Shown: positions 31,853-43,003 of the stretch, in pieces
Position numbering within the stretch: the first letter of the stretch is position 1
How the letters are laid out: every line of letters starts with the position of its first letter
Origin: Gonocerus acuteangulatus
Lineage: Eukaryota; Arthropoda; Insecta; Hemiptera; Coreidae
NCBI GenBank assembly: GCA_946811695.1
Contig: OX328123.1
Location: 40,579,764-40,643,763, forward strand
DNA length: 64,000 nt
Direction of reading: 5' to 3'
The notes under the pieces: model-generated
Databases searched by the model: none
Seen by the model: the letters and a program-made list of their open reading frames with translations, nothing else
Told to the model about the DNA's origin: nothing
Position numbers and translations under genes: made by a program

Positions 31853-34800
31853 CTAAACACAAACACACCGACACATCTTTGCTCTCGAACAGGAACACTA
31901 TCACACATCGACATATCTGCTTGCTCAGCTCGCATTCATACACGCTTCTCGTGGGAAGTCTGCGAAGACAGTCACGGTAGCGATCATTTTCCCATTAAAA
32001 TTAAACTAAATTCTTTTATACCACGTTTCGAATCTATTTCAAAATTTAATTATCTTAAAGCTGATTGGGATAAATATCAAAATTACATTGAAAATAAACT
32101 AAATAGTTCAAATCAACCTTCACTTGAACAGTATAAAGATTTAATTATTGAAGCAGCTGAGCAAAGTATACCTAAAACCTCGCACAGTTACAGAAAACTA
32201 CCAGTACCCTGGTGGAATGAAGAATGCAAAACAGCAGTAAAAGACCGAAAGAAAGCTCTTCGTCTCTTCTGCAGGAATCCATCAGAGAGTTATCTCATTG
32301 ACTATAAACGGAAGAAAGCTAAGGCCAAGTGGGTAATTAAAACTAGCAAAAAGAAATGTTGGATAGACTTCCTAACTAACATAAACAGAAACACTTCATC
32401 AAAAGACGTTTGGCAAAAGATCAACCAAATACAACATAAAAAGTACAAACCACCGATAACAGGACTAGTACACAATGACACTGTCTTGACTGACCCATAC
32501 ATTATGAGCAATATATTAGGAAATCATTTCAGTAAAATATCCAGCTCCATGCACTACTTGGACGACTTTATTGACCACAAAACATATGTCGAACAGACTC
32601 CAATACCTATACTAACTAACTTCGACCACCCTTTGAACGACCCGTTTACATTACAAGAATTAAACTTGACACTTTCCAACATCAAAAATACTACGCCAGG
32701 ATCTGACAACATTTCTTATGAGATGATAAAGAAATTACCCAAGACTGGCCTAGTGATGCTTCTTAAACTTTATAATGAGATATTTAAGTCTGGTACCTAT
32801 CCTCAGACCTGGAACGTATCTGTAGTCATTCCAGTACTGAAGCCTGGAAAAGACAAGAGCAACCCTTCCAGTTTCAGGCCGATTTCATTGACCAGCTGCC
32901 TGTCCAAAGTCATGGAGAGGATGATGAACAAGAGGCTGGTATGGTTTATCGAGAAGAAAAATTGCCTGTCGCAGTTTCAATGTGGCTTTAGACCTAACCA
33001 CAGTACTATGCACCACATTGCACGGCTGGAGAACGATGTTTTAAATGGATTTTTATTTAAAAAATCTACAGTTGCTCTCTCACTAGATCTGGAGAAAGCA
33101 TACGATCGCCTCTGGACAAGATTAATACTAGCACAAATGAGCGACTGGGGTATGCAGGGAAGTATTCTACAGTATACTTCTCAATACTTGTCTAATCGAC
33201 GTTTCAGGGTGAGGATAGGCTCAGTATATTCTGACGAATTTCTTCAGGAAAATGGAGTGCCTCAAGGTGGCGTCTTGAGTACCACACTCTTCAATATAGC
33301 TATTAATTCCGTTGGACGCTTTATTCCGCAAGGAGTATCATACTGTCAATATGCTGACGATCTATTATTGTATATCACATCAGCTAATTCCCACACTGCC
33401 ATAGAAAAAATTCAAGACACAATACACTCTTTAGAATACTGGTGTTCAAGAACTGGATTCAAATTTTCATACGATAAATCCAAGTACATCGTATTTACAA
33501 AAAAACACAACATACCCAATTCAAATTTAATTTTAAACAATAATCACATAACACAAACACGAACACTGACATTTCTTGGAGTGGTATTTGATCAACGCTT
33601 GACATGGGCACCCCATATACAAGAACTCCTTAACAAATGCAACAAATCGTTGAATTTATTGAGGATTCTTAGTAACACTAAGTGGGGAGCTGACAGATGT
33701 ACCATGCTTAGATTTTATCGAGCCTTTACCAGGTCGCTACTGGATTATGGTTCTATAGTATATTCATCTGCCAGTTCAAATACACTAAAAGCATTAGACT
33801 CAGTGCACAATACTGGAATCCGGATAGCTTTAGGAGCTTTTAGATCCAGTCCTGTGAAGAGTCTATATGCAGAGTCGGGAGAGCTTCCGCTGGATAATAG
33901 ACGTCAGATGATTTGTCTTAAATTTATTACAAAATCAAAATCATTAAATTCACAGTGTGTAAATTCGTTTTTAAATAATCCATATAAAGATCTCTACACT
34001 GAAAGAGGAACAAAACGTAAGCCGCTCATAGTGCGCTGTATGCTTGATAGAGAGAATGGACATGTTCATACACAACCAACTCACGCACACAGACATCTTT
34101 CAATTCCTCCCTGGAGAGTAAGCAACTTAAAAATTGACCTTACGTTAACTAAATTTAAAAAGAAAATCGCACTTTCTAAACACTTTTACAAGACAACGTA
34201 CAAGCATTTAACTGAAACGACTACAGACACAGTGTACATATTTACTGATGGATCTAAGATGAATGACGGCGTCGGTGCAGCTGCTATTATAAATGAAGAA
34301 AAATATCTCGTCACCTTACCAAAGAGCACGAGCATATACACCGCTGAGCTGCATGGCATTCTCTTAGGTCTAACTAACGTACAGACTACAACACAGAACA
34401 TAACACTATGCTCGGACTCGTTAAGTTGTTTACTCTCCTTACACATATATAACACTAATCCTGTCATCATTGACATTTTAGAACATATCATCAGACTTCA
34501 GACGCACAACATACAGGTAACAATGTTGTGGGTCCCAGGACACGAAAATATTGGACAAACAACGACTGCGGACGAACAAGCAAAACACGCCAGCAGACGG
34601 GAATCAGTGGACTCTAACTTACTAACGACTGAAGACTTACATTTACTAATTACAGAAAATATCCGTCTTGAATGGCAAGCCTCATGGTACAGCACAAGAG
34701 ATAACCTCCTAAGAGAGATAAAAAGCAGTACTCATGAATGGCAAGCTAATACGCAATTAACAAGACGTGATGAAGTGGTAATTACAAGACTACGCATTGG

Positions 34801-35023
34801 ACATACACACTTAACACATTCCTATCTCATGACAAAACAAGACAGACCTATATGCCAGACATGCAACAGGCCACTGACAATTAAACACTTACTAACAGAA
34901 TGCAAAACACGAGACTACTTAACTATACCATATCACATGTCTGAATTATTTTCCGAAAGCAGCCCACACATTGTTACCATACTACGACACTTACATAAAC
35001 TAAAACTTTATAACAAAATATGA
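31853..35023 (+). CDS. LINE ORF2: endonuclease (partial), reverse transcriptase, RNase H
   Basis: Open from just inside the truncation point to TGA at 35023, over 1050 codons without a break. Visible parts are the last piece of the apurinic endonuclease (DSHGSDHFPI, near 31967), RT with SLDLEKAYDRLW, NGVPQGGVLSTTLF and the catalytic QYADDLLLY (about 33348), then RNase H with FTDGSK, TAELHGILLG, CSDSLS and WVPGHENIGQ, and a C-terminal C-x-x-C-x(7)-H-x(4)-C finger (ICQTCNRPLTIKHLLTEC). Presence of RNase H places it in the I/Jockey group. An ATG-initiated start is lost by truncation, so no complete protein is made. The intact frame implies a recent insertion. Confidence 0.9.
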   Translation, partial: LNTNTPTHLCSRTGTLSHIDISACSARIHTRFSWEVCEDSHGSDHFPIKIKLNSFIPRFESISKFNYLKADWDKYQNYIENKLNSSNQPSLEQYKDLIIEAAEQSIPKTSHSYRKLPVPWWNEECKTAVKDRKKALRLFCRNPSESYLIDYKRKKAKAKWVIKTSKKKCWIDFLTNINRNTSSKDVWQKINQIQHKKYKPPITGLVHNDTVLTDPYIMSNILGNHFSKISSSMHYLDDFIDHKTYVEQTPIPILTNFDHPLNDPFTLQELNLTLSNIKNTTPGSDNISYEMIKKLPKTGLVMLLKLYNEIFKSGTYPQTWNVSVVIPVLKPGKDKSNPSSFRPISLTSCLSKVMERMMNKRLVWFIEKKNCLSQFQCGFRPNHSTMHHIARLENDVLNGFLFKKSTVALSLDLEKAYDRLWTRLILAQMSDWGMQGSILQYTSQYLSNRRFRVRIGSVYSDEFLQENGVPQGGVLSTTLFNIAINSVGRFIPQGVSYCQYADDLLLYITSANSHTAIEKIQDTIHSLEYWCSRTGFKFSYDKSKYIVFTKKHNIPNSNLILNNNHITQTRTLTFLGVVFDQRLTWAPHIQELLNKCNKSLNLLRILSNTKWGADRCTMLRFYRAFTRSLLDYGSIVYSSASSNTLKALDSVHNTGIRIALGAFRSSPVKSLYAESGELPLDNRRQMICLKFITKSKSLNSQCVNSFLNNPYKDLYTERGTKRKPLIVRCMLDRENGHVHTQPTHAHRHLSIPPWRVSNLKIDLTLTKFKKKIALSKHFYKTTYKHLTETTTDTVYIFTDGSKMNDGVGAAAIINEEKYLVTLPKSTSIYTAELHGILLGLTNVQTTTQNITLCSDSLSCLLSLHIYNTNPVIIDILEHIIRLQTHNIQVTMLWVPGHENIGQTTTADEQAKHASRRESVDSNLLTTEDLHLLITENIRLEWQASWYSTRDNLLREIKSSTHEWQANTQLTRRDEVVITRLRIGHTHLTHSYLMTKQDRPICQTCNRPLTIKHLLTECKTRDYLTIPYHMSELFSESSPHIVTILRHLHKLKLYNKI

Positions 35024-35068
35024 GGTATGGATGTATGCAGGTATGGATGTATGTGTGTGAGTCACTGT

Positions 35069-35073
35069 AAGTG

Positions 35074-35150
<77 letters not shown>
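35069..35150. repeat. (GT)n microsatellite in the LINE 3' UTR
   Basis: An almost pure GT run with a few TTT interruptions, directly after the LINE stop codon. Confidence 0.95.
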
Positions 35151-35152
<2 letters not shown>

Positions 35153-35622
35153 GCACACGTAGATGTGGCTTAAGAAGAGAAAATAAAGTCCTCTTATTAA
35201 ATCTCTACGAATACAGAAACAGACATAATAATGATTTTTATCTTGCAATAAAAAAAATATTTTACTTATTATTATCATAATTTTTTCAATTTTTATTAAT
35301 TAACTGTGTAATTTTTCTTGTATATTTTATTTTCATCTATTTCTTTATTTTCTCATTTTTTTTTGTATTTGTATAAATTTTAAATTGTTTTTTATTCCTT
35401 TTTTTTTTTTTTTTTTTTTTACTAACCATTTATGTGAGCAAATCGCCTTGCTGTTGTGAAGCTCCGTAAATAAATAAATAAATAAATATTTTATTTTATG
35501 TGTAATAGCGTTTTAGTTGCCTAAAACTATTCCAAGCTCTAAATATTTAGTATTCCATACCCTGGAAATGGTCTCAGCCCCCCCCCCCCGAAATTGTTTT
35601 TATATACGCCCATGTACAGAAG

Positions 35623-36980
35623 GATCAAGAAGAAGTACACAAGATTGAGTAGAATACCCTGCCTAATATAGCCTATATAGAATAATATGCCGAATAAAAC
35701 CTATCTAGTAAATACACAAGGACAAATAAAAGTCTTGACGAATAACAAGTCAAGAAAAAAAACTTTATTTAACAAAATAAAACAAAGTTTGGTTGCCCAA
35801 CTACAATAGAATAATATACCTAATTAAGTCTATGGAGTAGACACAAATGGACCAAAAACAAGTCTTGTGGAATATTGTTTTTTTTCTAATTAAATACTTT
35901 TTATCAATATTTAGTATATAACCTTTGTTGAAAACTATTGATTGCTAATTGATGAATCGGTTTACAACTAAGTAGTCTTTATGAATATTTAGTATATAAC
36001 CTATGTTTGGATCTGTGTTTTTGAGGTGCTCTCCGCCTAGGCTTTGTATTTGTGTCGGCAGATACCTGGGGTATATTTACAGCTCTTGAGGATTAATTCT
36101 TAGCAGGTAAATTTCCTGCGGCCCCCTTGTTTCTACGGGCATTGAACCGCCATATTCGCTCATAGTATCTAACCGTTGTGAAGTTTATTTTTTGGATTTA
36201 GGACTTAATATACATATGTAGACTAAATCATAGCAAGAAGTAATCCTTCGTCGTCGGTTCTTAACTATGTAGACTCGCTAATGTTATCCAATCTTAGATA
36301 CATCGTATTTAAAATCCACAGCAAAAACACGACATTTCATCAGAATCCCCTGCTGAATAAAACTTATATAGAATAATATGCAAAATAAAGCCTATCTAGT
36401 GGACAAAAATAGAGGAAAAAAGCCGTTCGTGGTGGTAGAAAATCTTAAAAGTATTTCGCTCAGAAATCTCCGAAATATTGTCACTAATTTTACGTATCCT
36501 GTTTTATAGCCAAATAGATTTATATTCTATAATCAATAAGAAAAACCTACTAACAATAAAAAACTATGGGTAACAGATGAAAATAGGGAATACCAAGAAT
36601 AATTCTAAAGAACGAAATCAACACCAGTACTGTAATCTAGATATTCATACGGCATCTTCGAATTCTAACAAACAAAATATTGATTCTAATTATACGTATC
36701 CTGTTTTATTGACAAATACATTTGACTACTATAAGCAATTAAAAACACTAGGGAATATGCCAAAGAACTCGGAGTAGGAGGCTCGACAGTTTCAAGACAT
36801 TTGAAGGAAATCGACAAATCCAAAACTGACATTTCATACGGTACAGACTGATATATTTTTAACAATGAATTGTTTTTCTTATTTTAATTAATCTGTTTTA
36901 ATGTCAAATACATTATCCAACTTTAAGCAATTAAAAAATAACAAGGAATAAAAACAAACAAAAAGAACCGCTCGAATAAA
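35623..36980. other. Body of the Helentron-like minus copy with a dispersed motif
   Basis: No gene. Variants of a motif like AATATGCC-TAATAAAGCC-TATCTAG recur at about 31665 (before the MITE), 35665, 35690, 35810 and 36350, and ATATTTAGTATATAACCT recurs at 35908 and 35984. This is a decayed short-period repeat block of the element. Confidence 0.5.
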
Positions 36981-36989
36981 CGAAATCAA

Positions 36990-37660
36990 TTACTTCAAAG
37001 TTTAAGCACTTATTTCTCCGATTGACATAGCCTAATCAAAAATTGTTTCAGAATCTTTTCTGTAGAACATTTAGTAAGCTTTCGCATGGTAACCCTCCGT
37101 TTACCAATATTCCTAACCGTCTTCGAGATATTAGGGAATGTATACGAAGTTCCCAGAACATTTCATGTCTGTTAATAAAATATTTTATTCTAATCCTTCC
37201 TTAGCTCCAAACGTAACCAAAATTATAAAATATTAGTGTTGATGAAATTCAAACATGCAGAAAATGTTTCAACTGAATCCCATAATTTTAAGTATCAAAA
37301 TCAAAGACAAAAAGAACAGTTCGAATAAGCGAAATCAATTACTTTAAAGTTTTAAGCGCTTATTTCTCCGATTGACATCGCCTAATCAAAACTTTTATTA
37401 GAACCTTTTTTGTAGAGCATTTAGTAAGCTTTCTAATGGTATTCTTCCGTTTCCCAAATCCTTAACCTTTTTCGAGATATTAAGGAAAGTATACAAAGTT
37501 ACCAAAACTTTTTTATGTCTGTTAATAAAATATTTTATTCTAACCCTTCCTTAACTCCAAACGCAACCAAAATTTCAACATATTAGTTTTAATGAAAGTA
37601 GAACATGCAGTAAATGTTTCAACTGAATCCCATGATCCTAAGTACCCAAACCAAAAACGG
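36990..37660 (-). repeat. Tandem duplication of about 340 bp in Helentron-like family 1
   Basis: Two diverged units (about 36975-37310 and 37315-37660) each run from TCGAATAA-CGAAATCAATTAC to CAACTGAATCCCAT. The same two-unit arrangement is present in the plus copy at 56040-56900, so it is ancestral to the family. Confidence 0.7.
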
Positions 37661-38055
37661 CATTCAAAAATTATTTTTTCAGTTTTCTCGAAAACGGTTA
37701 AAGCTATCGCCTTGAAAATGGTTCCATTCGTTTTCCTAGCCCAAGAAGCCTATAAAAAGAGTACTTACAAGCTTATGAACTCAAAAACGTAAGCGTTACG
37801 ATTTTTTTGCGAGAATTTCGCCCCAAACGCCATCTTCCAGTGGGCGGATTTTGCTGGTTAACGAACTTGACCTTTCAAATTGGACAACAGATTTTTGTAC
37901 CAAATTTCATCAAAATCGGACCATCAGGGAAGCCAGAAATGAGCGAACAGACAAATATATATATATATATATATATATACAAATTTGAACCACCGTTATT
38001 TTCGGTCTCTAGGGGTTCTGAAACGCGAAATTTTCTTGTCGGCACTTCCGGATTG

Positions 38056-38640
38056 TTTCATAAAATAAGTTGAAACATTGGCCCATGAAACAATTTTAGA
38101 GCTATCATTACGCCTATTTTAAGTGTATGAATAATTTCTTTGCATGAAGAATGGTCTATTTTTGTTATTAATAGAATTGAGTAAGTTTCTTTTTTTTTCT
38201 TGTGCATCAAAATAATTTGAAATGTTATTTGTTATTATGATCTGCGGTTATTTCCGGTTAAAAAAATAATATAAAATATTTTTGACTCATAAATTAAGTG
38301 TATGAATAATTTTTTGACCCACTGTATGTATGTGTATGAATGTATACAATATTGACTGACAGAGCTTAATTTTGGTGATAAAACAGGTCAGGAGGAAAGT
38401 TAAGGTAGGTGAGGAACAGTGCTACATTTATTACTGATAATTCGTCTACCAGGTCAAGTGTAGAGTTTCAATTGGTTTGTTGATGTGCGCTGCATATTTG
38501 CCAATATTGGAAAATATTATCACTTTTATCAAGTTGGAAAAATGTTGAAGAGATTAAATACAATTGTTTTGTAATTGGCAAGACACAAATAATACAGTTA
38601 TAATGAAATATTGACTCTAATATTTTAATTTGCCATAATA
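38056..38640. other. AT-rich DNA between elements
   Basis: AAGTGTATGAATAATT occurs twice in direct orientation (38119 and 38299); the second copy ends TTTTTTGACCCACTGTA, which looks like one end of a Tc1-like element. No gene is seen. Confidence 0.35.
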
Positions 38641-38652
38641 TTTCAACTTATA

Positions 38653-38656
38653 TATG

Positions 38657-38734
<78 letters not shown>

Positions 38735-41603
38735 TTTAAACTGCTGCGCTGGGAATTAGATGTGTTTTCTGCAACACATCTGCGGCTTCTTTCTCCAGCG
38801 GTCTTCCTCCTCCTTTCATCGCAATATTTCGCCGGATTCCTCTCCGGCTTCTTCTGGCAGTCACTCATACTTGCTGGTTGGTAAGGGAATGAGCTCGTCA
38901 GCGCTTTGGGCCCTTCTTATCCTTCTTGGTCGGAGGCTATGCTGGAGAAAGAAGCCGAGTTGCAGAAAACACATCTAATTCCCAGCGAAGCAATATAAAA
39001 GAAAACATTTCAAACCTCTACAGCGAGGAAACATACATCCTGACTAGGAGGTTAAGCAAAACGAGATGCCGCATTGCGACAACTCGTAATGACTTGGATT
39101 TCCTAAGGCGATGCAGGGATGAAAAGATGACCCCACCCTTCCTGAGGATGAAGAGGCCCCATCCGGACTCCTAAAGCAGTCCGGATCTATGATAACATGG
39201 AGAAGGCGCTGCTGAGGGAAAGGATTGGAGCCTACCGCTACAGACTATGGACCCAAAAAACGGAAGAGACGTCCCTAACGGAGACCCAGACTTGTGGGAC
39301 ACTTTTGAACGCATAACGAAAAACAAGGCGGACAAAACAGGGGCCAAAAACGCTGATAGAAAAACCAACAAATGGGAAAAATTGATAAAAAAAGTCCAAT
39401 TTGATGACCCTCAACAGGGCCATTGAAAATCACAGTTCACAACAATCACCGAGCCCACCAGTGGAGAGAAGGGTCATTCTCAACATGGCTGGCGTTGAGC
39501 TGTCTCAGGAAGCAAAATACGTCGTTGAGAGAGGTATGAATTTTGCAGTGGCACCAAGACGTACCCCGACGGAGGAGCTGGTAACCAGCATCGAGGCCGC
39601 ACTTTACCACATGGATAAGGCTGAAACGATGAGATTGGGAGTTGCACACCTCATCGGGAGAGCAAGGCCCCCAAAAGACAACCTGACGCCAACCCAAAGA
39701 CGAGCCTTACGTGATCTGAGGAAAAGAGATGTCATCATTATCACGAAGGCTGATAAGGGCAACATGACTATGGTTCTCGACAGACCAACATATTAGAAGA
39801 AATGGAAAGTCTCATATCCCCAGATACGAACATTAAAGAAAAGACGGACCCCACCAAACGAATCGAAAATAAAATAAAAAAGATTTTGAAAGAAAAGATA
39901 TCGGGCGAGACTCAAATCGCACAGATGGCGCCCGGTGACTCGAGGGTTCCAAGGATTTATGGATTACCCAAAATCCACAAAGAAGGAGCACCCCTAAGAC
40001 CAATTGTCTCGATGATTGGAGCGCCTACCTATAGAGCCAGTAAGGTGCTAGCACGAGCTTTAAAGCCATATGCAGGCGAGTCCTTCTCGGCTGTCAAAAA
40101 TTTGATGCATCTGGTGGAAATCATAAATAATACGAACTGGAGGATGGAGATTTATTGGTGAGTTTTGACGTGGAGTCCCTATTCATCAATCTTCCAGCCA
40201 AAGATGCAATCCAGCTTATAAAGGACAACAAATATTTGGAAGATGGGATGATGAAACTAGCTGAGCTGGTCCTAACTTCCTGCTATTTCCAATATAAAGA
40301 CATTATCTACAGGCAGAAGGATGGAGTGGCCATGGGCAGCCCCCCATCGCCAGTTGTGGCTGACATTTTTATGGAGAACTTCGAAAGGCGACTGATCGAG
40401 GGTAGCGAACACAAACCGAAGCTTTGGCTACGATACGTGGACGATGTCTTCGCAATCTGGCAGCATGGTGCAGAGGAACTCACAAAATTCCTCCATATCA
40501 TGAACAACTTGCACCCGGCCATCAGATTTACCGTCGAAGAAGAGAAGGACGGCAGATTGCCTTTCCTGAACCTCCTGATCATGAAAAGAACCAACAGTGA
40601 ACTGGAGCACACTGTATATAGAAAACCCACGGCCACAGGACGATATCTCCACGCCGAATCTCACCACCACACAGCACAAAAAATGGGAGTGGTTAAGACA
40701 CTGGCACACAGAGCCATAACTCTGTGAAGTAACCAATCACTCCTAAGATCAGAACTCAGTCAACTGATGGATGACATAGCCGGGAATGGATACGACAGGA
40801 AGAAGTTGGCCCGAACGATAAGGATAGTGGAAAATCGCCACCGTGATGAGAGGGAAACAAACCAGAAGCAGAATTTCCCTCCCGTATGTCAGCGGTGTCA
40901 CCGAGAAGCTAGGCTGACGGTTTAGGATATGGAGGTCGCCTACAAACCGCTGAACAAAATCGGGGATTGGCTGAGCAAAAGCAAGGACAAGCAGCGGTTG
41001 CAAGACCAGGGTGTATACCTTCTACCATGTGACTGCGGGAAAGTGTATATAGGACAGACAGGGAAGAAGGTAGCCACTCGGATCGCGCAACACGCTGCAG
41101 ACTACAGGCTGGGACGCACCAAAACTTCTGCGGTGGCAACACATGGAGAAGAGTGCCCCAGACAAGTCCTCTTTGATCAAGCCAAGACCCTGGCCAAGGA
41201 AGACACGCTGAACAGGAAACTCATCAGAAAGGCGATTCAGATCCACAAAAATCCAGCCAACTTATAGAGAAGGAGGACTCATCCTCTCCAACACCTGGTG
41301 GGCCATCCTAAAGAAGACTGGATATAATCAACTCATACAGGTCCACCAGCGCCCCGACCGGACGACCGAGGAAGTTAACATAGACAGACGGAACCCGATT
41401 GGTCCAGAGCATCCCCAGTTCATTGGCTCGCATAGCCTCCGACCAAGAAGGACAAGAAGGGCCCAAACCGCTGACGAGATCTTTCCCTTACCAACCAGCA
41501 AGATGGAAGAGTGACTGCCAGAAGAAGCCGGAGAGGAATCCGGTGAAATATTGCGATGAAAGGAGGAGGAAGACCGCTGGAGAAAGAAGCCGAGTTGAAG
41601 AAA

Positions 41604-41634
<31 letters not shown>

Positions 41635-41651
41635 CATATATATATAAATAT

Positions 41652-41700
<49 letters not shown>

Positions 41701-41730
41701 TATGTATACATATATATTCATACATACATA
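38653..41730 (+). mobile_element. Penelope-like element 3 with inverted ends set in microsatellites
   Basis: The left edge is (TA)n(TG)n and the right edge (CA)n(TA)n. Inside them, 38788-38942 and 41437-41592 are inverted copies (GCTTCTTTCTCCAGCGGTCT and its complement). The left end is itself a hairpin, with 38729-38795 mirrored at 38942-39005. Such partly inverted terminal repeats are characteristic of Penelope elements. The coding region between them is broken. Confidence 0.85.
38926..41267 (+). pseudogene. Penelope RT / GIY-YIG endonuclease, frame-broken
   Basis: N-terminal part RLSKTRCRIATTRNDLDFL (39040), then ITKADKGNMTMVLDR (39740), then RVPRIYGLPKIHKEGAPLRP (39945), RT motif A VSFDVESLFINLP (40158), GVAMGSPPSPVVADIF (40325), catalytic RYVDDVFAIW (40430), and a GIY-YIG endonuclease with GVYLLPCDCGKVYIGQTG (41010) continuing to 41267. 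The reading frame changes at least four times with intervening stops (about 39175-39400, 39796, 40155, 40725-40929). All domains of a complete Penelope protein are present in order, but the gene is dead. Confidence 0.9.
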
Positions 41731-41739
41731 TCGACTCTG

Positions 41740-42818
41740 GGTAGAAAGAAGATCAAACTTGTTAATACTAATTAATTAATTCTACTTCGCTTGACCGTAC
41801 CAGGCCCATAGGTAAATAATACACGGATGTATATGTATGTATGTACATACATATTATATGAGTGTGGATTTATATTCCAGATAAGGCTTAACCTCCATCT
41901 CTAGCGTTGCTCTGTGTCAGAAAAATGTAGTTTAAAAGCTTTAACGGGTGTTGGGCAACTTTTCGGAAACTATAATTGCCTCTATGCGTATAATAGCCGT
42001 TGTAAACTTTAGCGATGACTAAACTGAAAGAAACCTTACAAAAAAGTGTCCGCTGGCGTTAGCGCATGTGCGGTGGCCATGTACGAAAAAGAAGACTGTA
42101 TGTTATACAGTACATTACATAGGATTGTCGGGTGGACCTAAAGCATATTTATGTCCTTGAATTTGAGCAGAAGGCTTTAAACGAACTTTTAGCATTAACT
42201 TCTCCCTAAAAGAGTACTCCAGTAGTGGAGTTCAATAGTTTAACGAATTTGCCATTTGGTTGTAGACGAACCAGGTCTTTTCAATTTCGAGTTGTTTTTT
42301 TTTGTTTTTTTTTTTAATAATTTTATCTACGAACTTTCCGAACAAATCATAATTTGTCATGAAGATAGGCAATAATATTTTTGGGAGGTTTCTCTAAATT
42401 TTTTAAATCAGGCCTGTTTGTAGATAATATATTGTTGCCAACAGCTTACCTGCAACGGCTGAAAAATACAATTTCCGCCTTGAATACGGGTAATGTTTCT
42501 GTGCGGTGTCATCTTCCACCTCGCTGTGCATTTCACTACTGCCCAAATTAACACAACTCTTATCTTAAATGATAATACAGTTACTAGTTGATTGAAACTT
42601 TATCAGAATCGCTGTTTATTTATTTATTCTGCTTTTATGCTGCTGACTCAAATTAGTGTATCAATCAAATATTACAAACTTATCTTTTTACTTTCTGGTA
42701 GTTTTAATTGTAAAATAAATATATTTATAAAAAATTAAATCTTATGATAACAATAAATATTTGTTTTTAATTTATTTCAGTGAAGGCAATGACGGGCTCC
42801 TAAACAAGAACACACTAT
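41740..42818. other. Unassigned AT-rich DNA
   Basis: About 1.1 kb between the Penelope element and the next Helentron-like end. I see no gene, element end or repeat that matches elsewhere in the window. Confidence 0.4.
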
Positions 42819-42954
42819 TAGCGCGGTTCCTTCCTCTCTCCATAGAGAGGAAACCCGCTTATGGGGTTGACCTCATGACGCAATTAGGAAGTGCCCACCC
42901 GAAAATGTTATGTTTCAGATCCCATAGATCAATGATATAACGGTGGTTCAAATT

Positions 42955-43000
<46 letters not shown>
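42819..43000 (+). mobile_element. Helentron-like family 1 (HINE-1), 5' end fragment
   Basis: The 5' palindrome (TAGCGCGGTTCCTTCC, then GAGAGGAAACCCGCTTA), the conserved block, and a TA tract at 42957-43000, after which LINE sequence begins. The rest of the element is missing. Confidence 0.7.

Positions 43001-43002
<2 letters not shown>

Positions 43003-43003
<1 letters not shown>

Larger units (their letters stand above)
31850..35486 (+). mobile_element. I-like LINE, 5'-truncated
   Basis: Bounded by the 11-bp duplication TATTTTATTTT (31839-31849 and 35487-35497), with a (TAAA)n tail at 35466-35486. The 5' truncation falls inside the endonuclease domain. The 3' UTR (35024-35465) contains a long GT run. 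The intact MITE copy at 49704 gives the empty-site comparison. Confidence 0.9.
31714..35614. mobile_element. hAT-type MITE, copy 1 (253 bp), split by a LINE
   Basis: The TIRs are CATGGGCGTATAT and its complement, flanked by a perfect 8-bp duplication TACAGAAG (31706-31713 and 35615-35622). Its own sequence is 31714-31849 plus 35498-35614. Both ends carry a C-run of about ten bases 20-45 bp inside, and the left end has the hairpin GGGGGCTGCAGCCCCC. The interior matches the second copy at 49704-53173. Confidence 0.85.
31415..38055 (-). mobile_element. Helentron-like family 1 (HINE-1), minus copy split by a MITE and a LINE
   Basis: The 3' terminus lies at 31415 (AAAAGTCCGACTCGCAGGAA in plus view) with the subterminal repeat CTTAGCGCGGTTCC at 31447-31460. 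The 5'-proximal blocks lie at 37800-38055 (TTAACGAACTTGACCTTTC, GTCGGCACTTCCGGATTG), next to a TA tract at 37957-37979. The terminal 5' palindrome is lost. A hAT-type MITE carrying a LINE splits it at 31714-35614. Confidence 0.65.

Noticed and set aside
38296..38333. Tc1-like terminal repeat ending TTTTTTGACCCACTGTA
   Set aside because: Only one end is seen; no inverted partner or transposase was found nearby, so no element is annotated.
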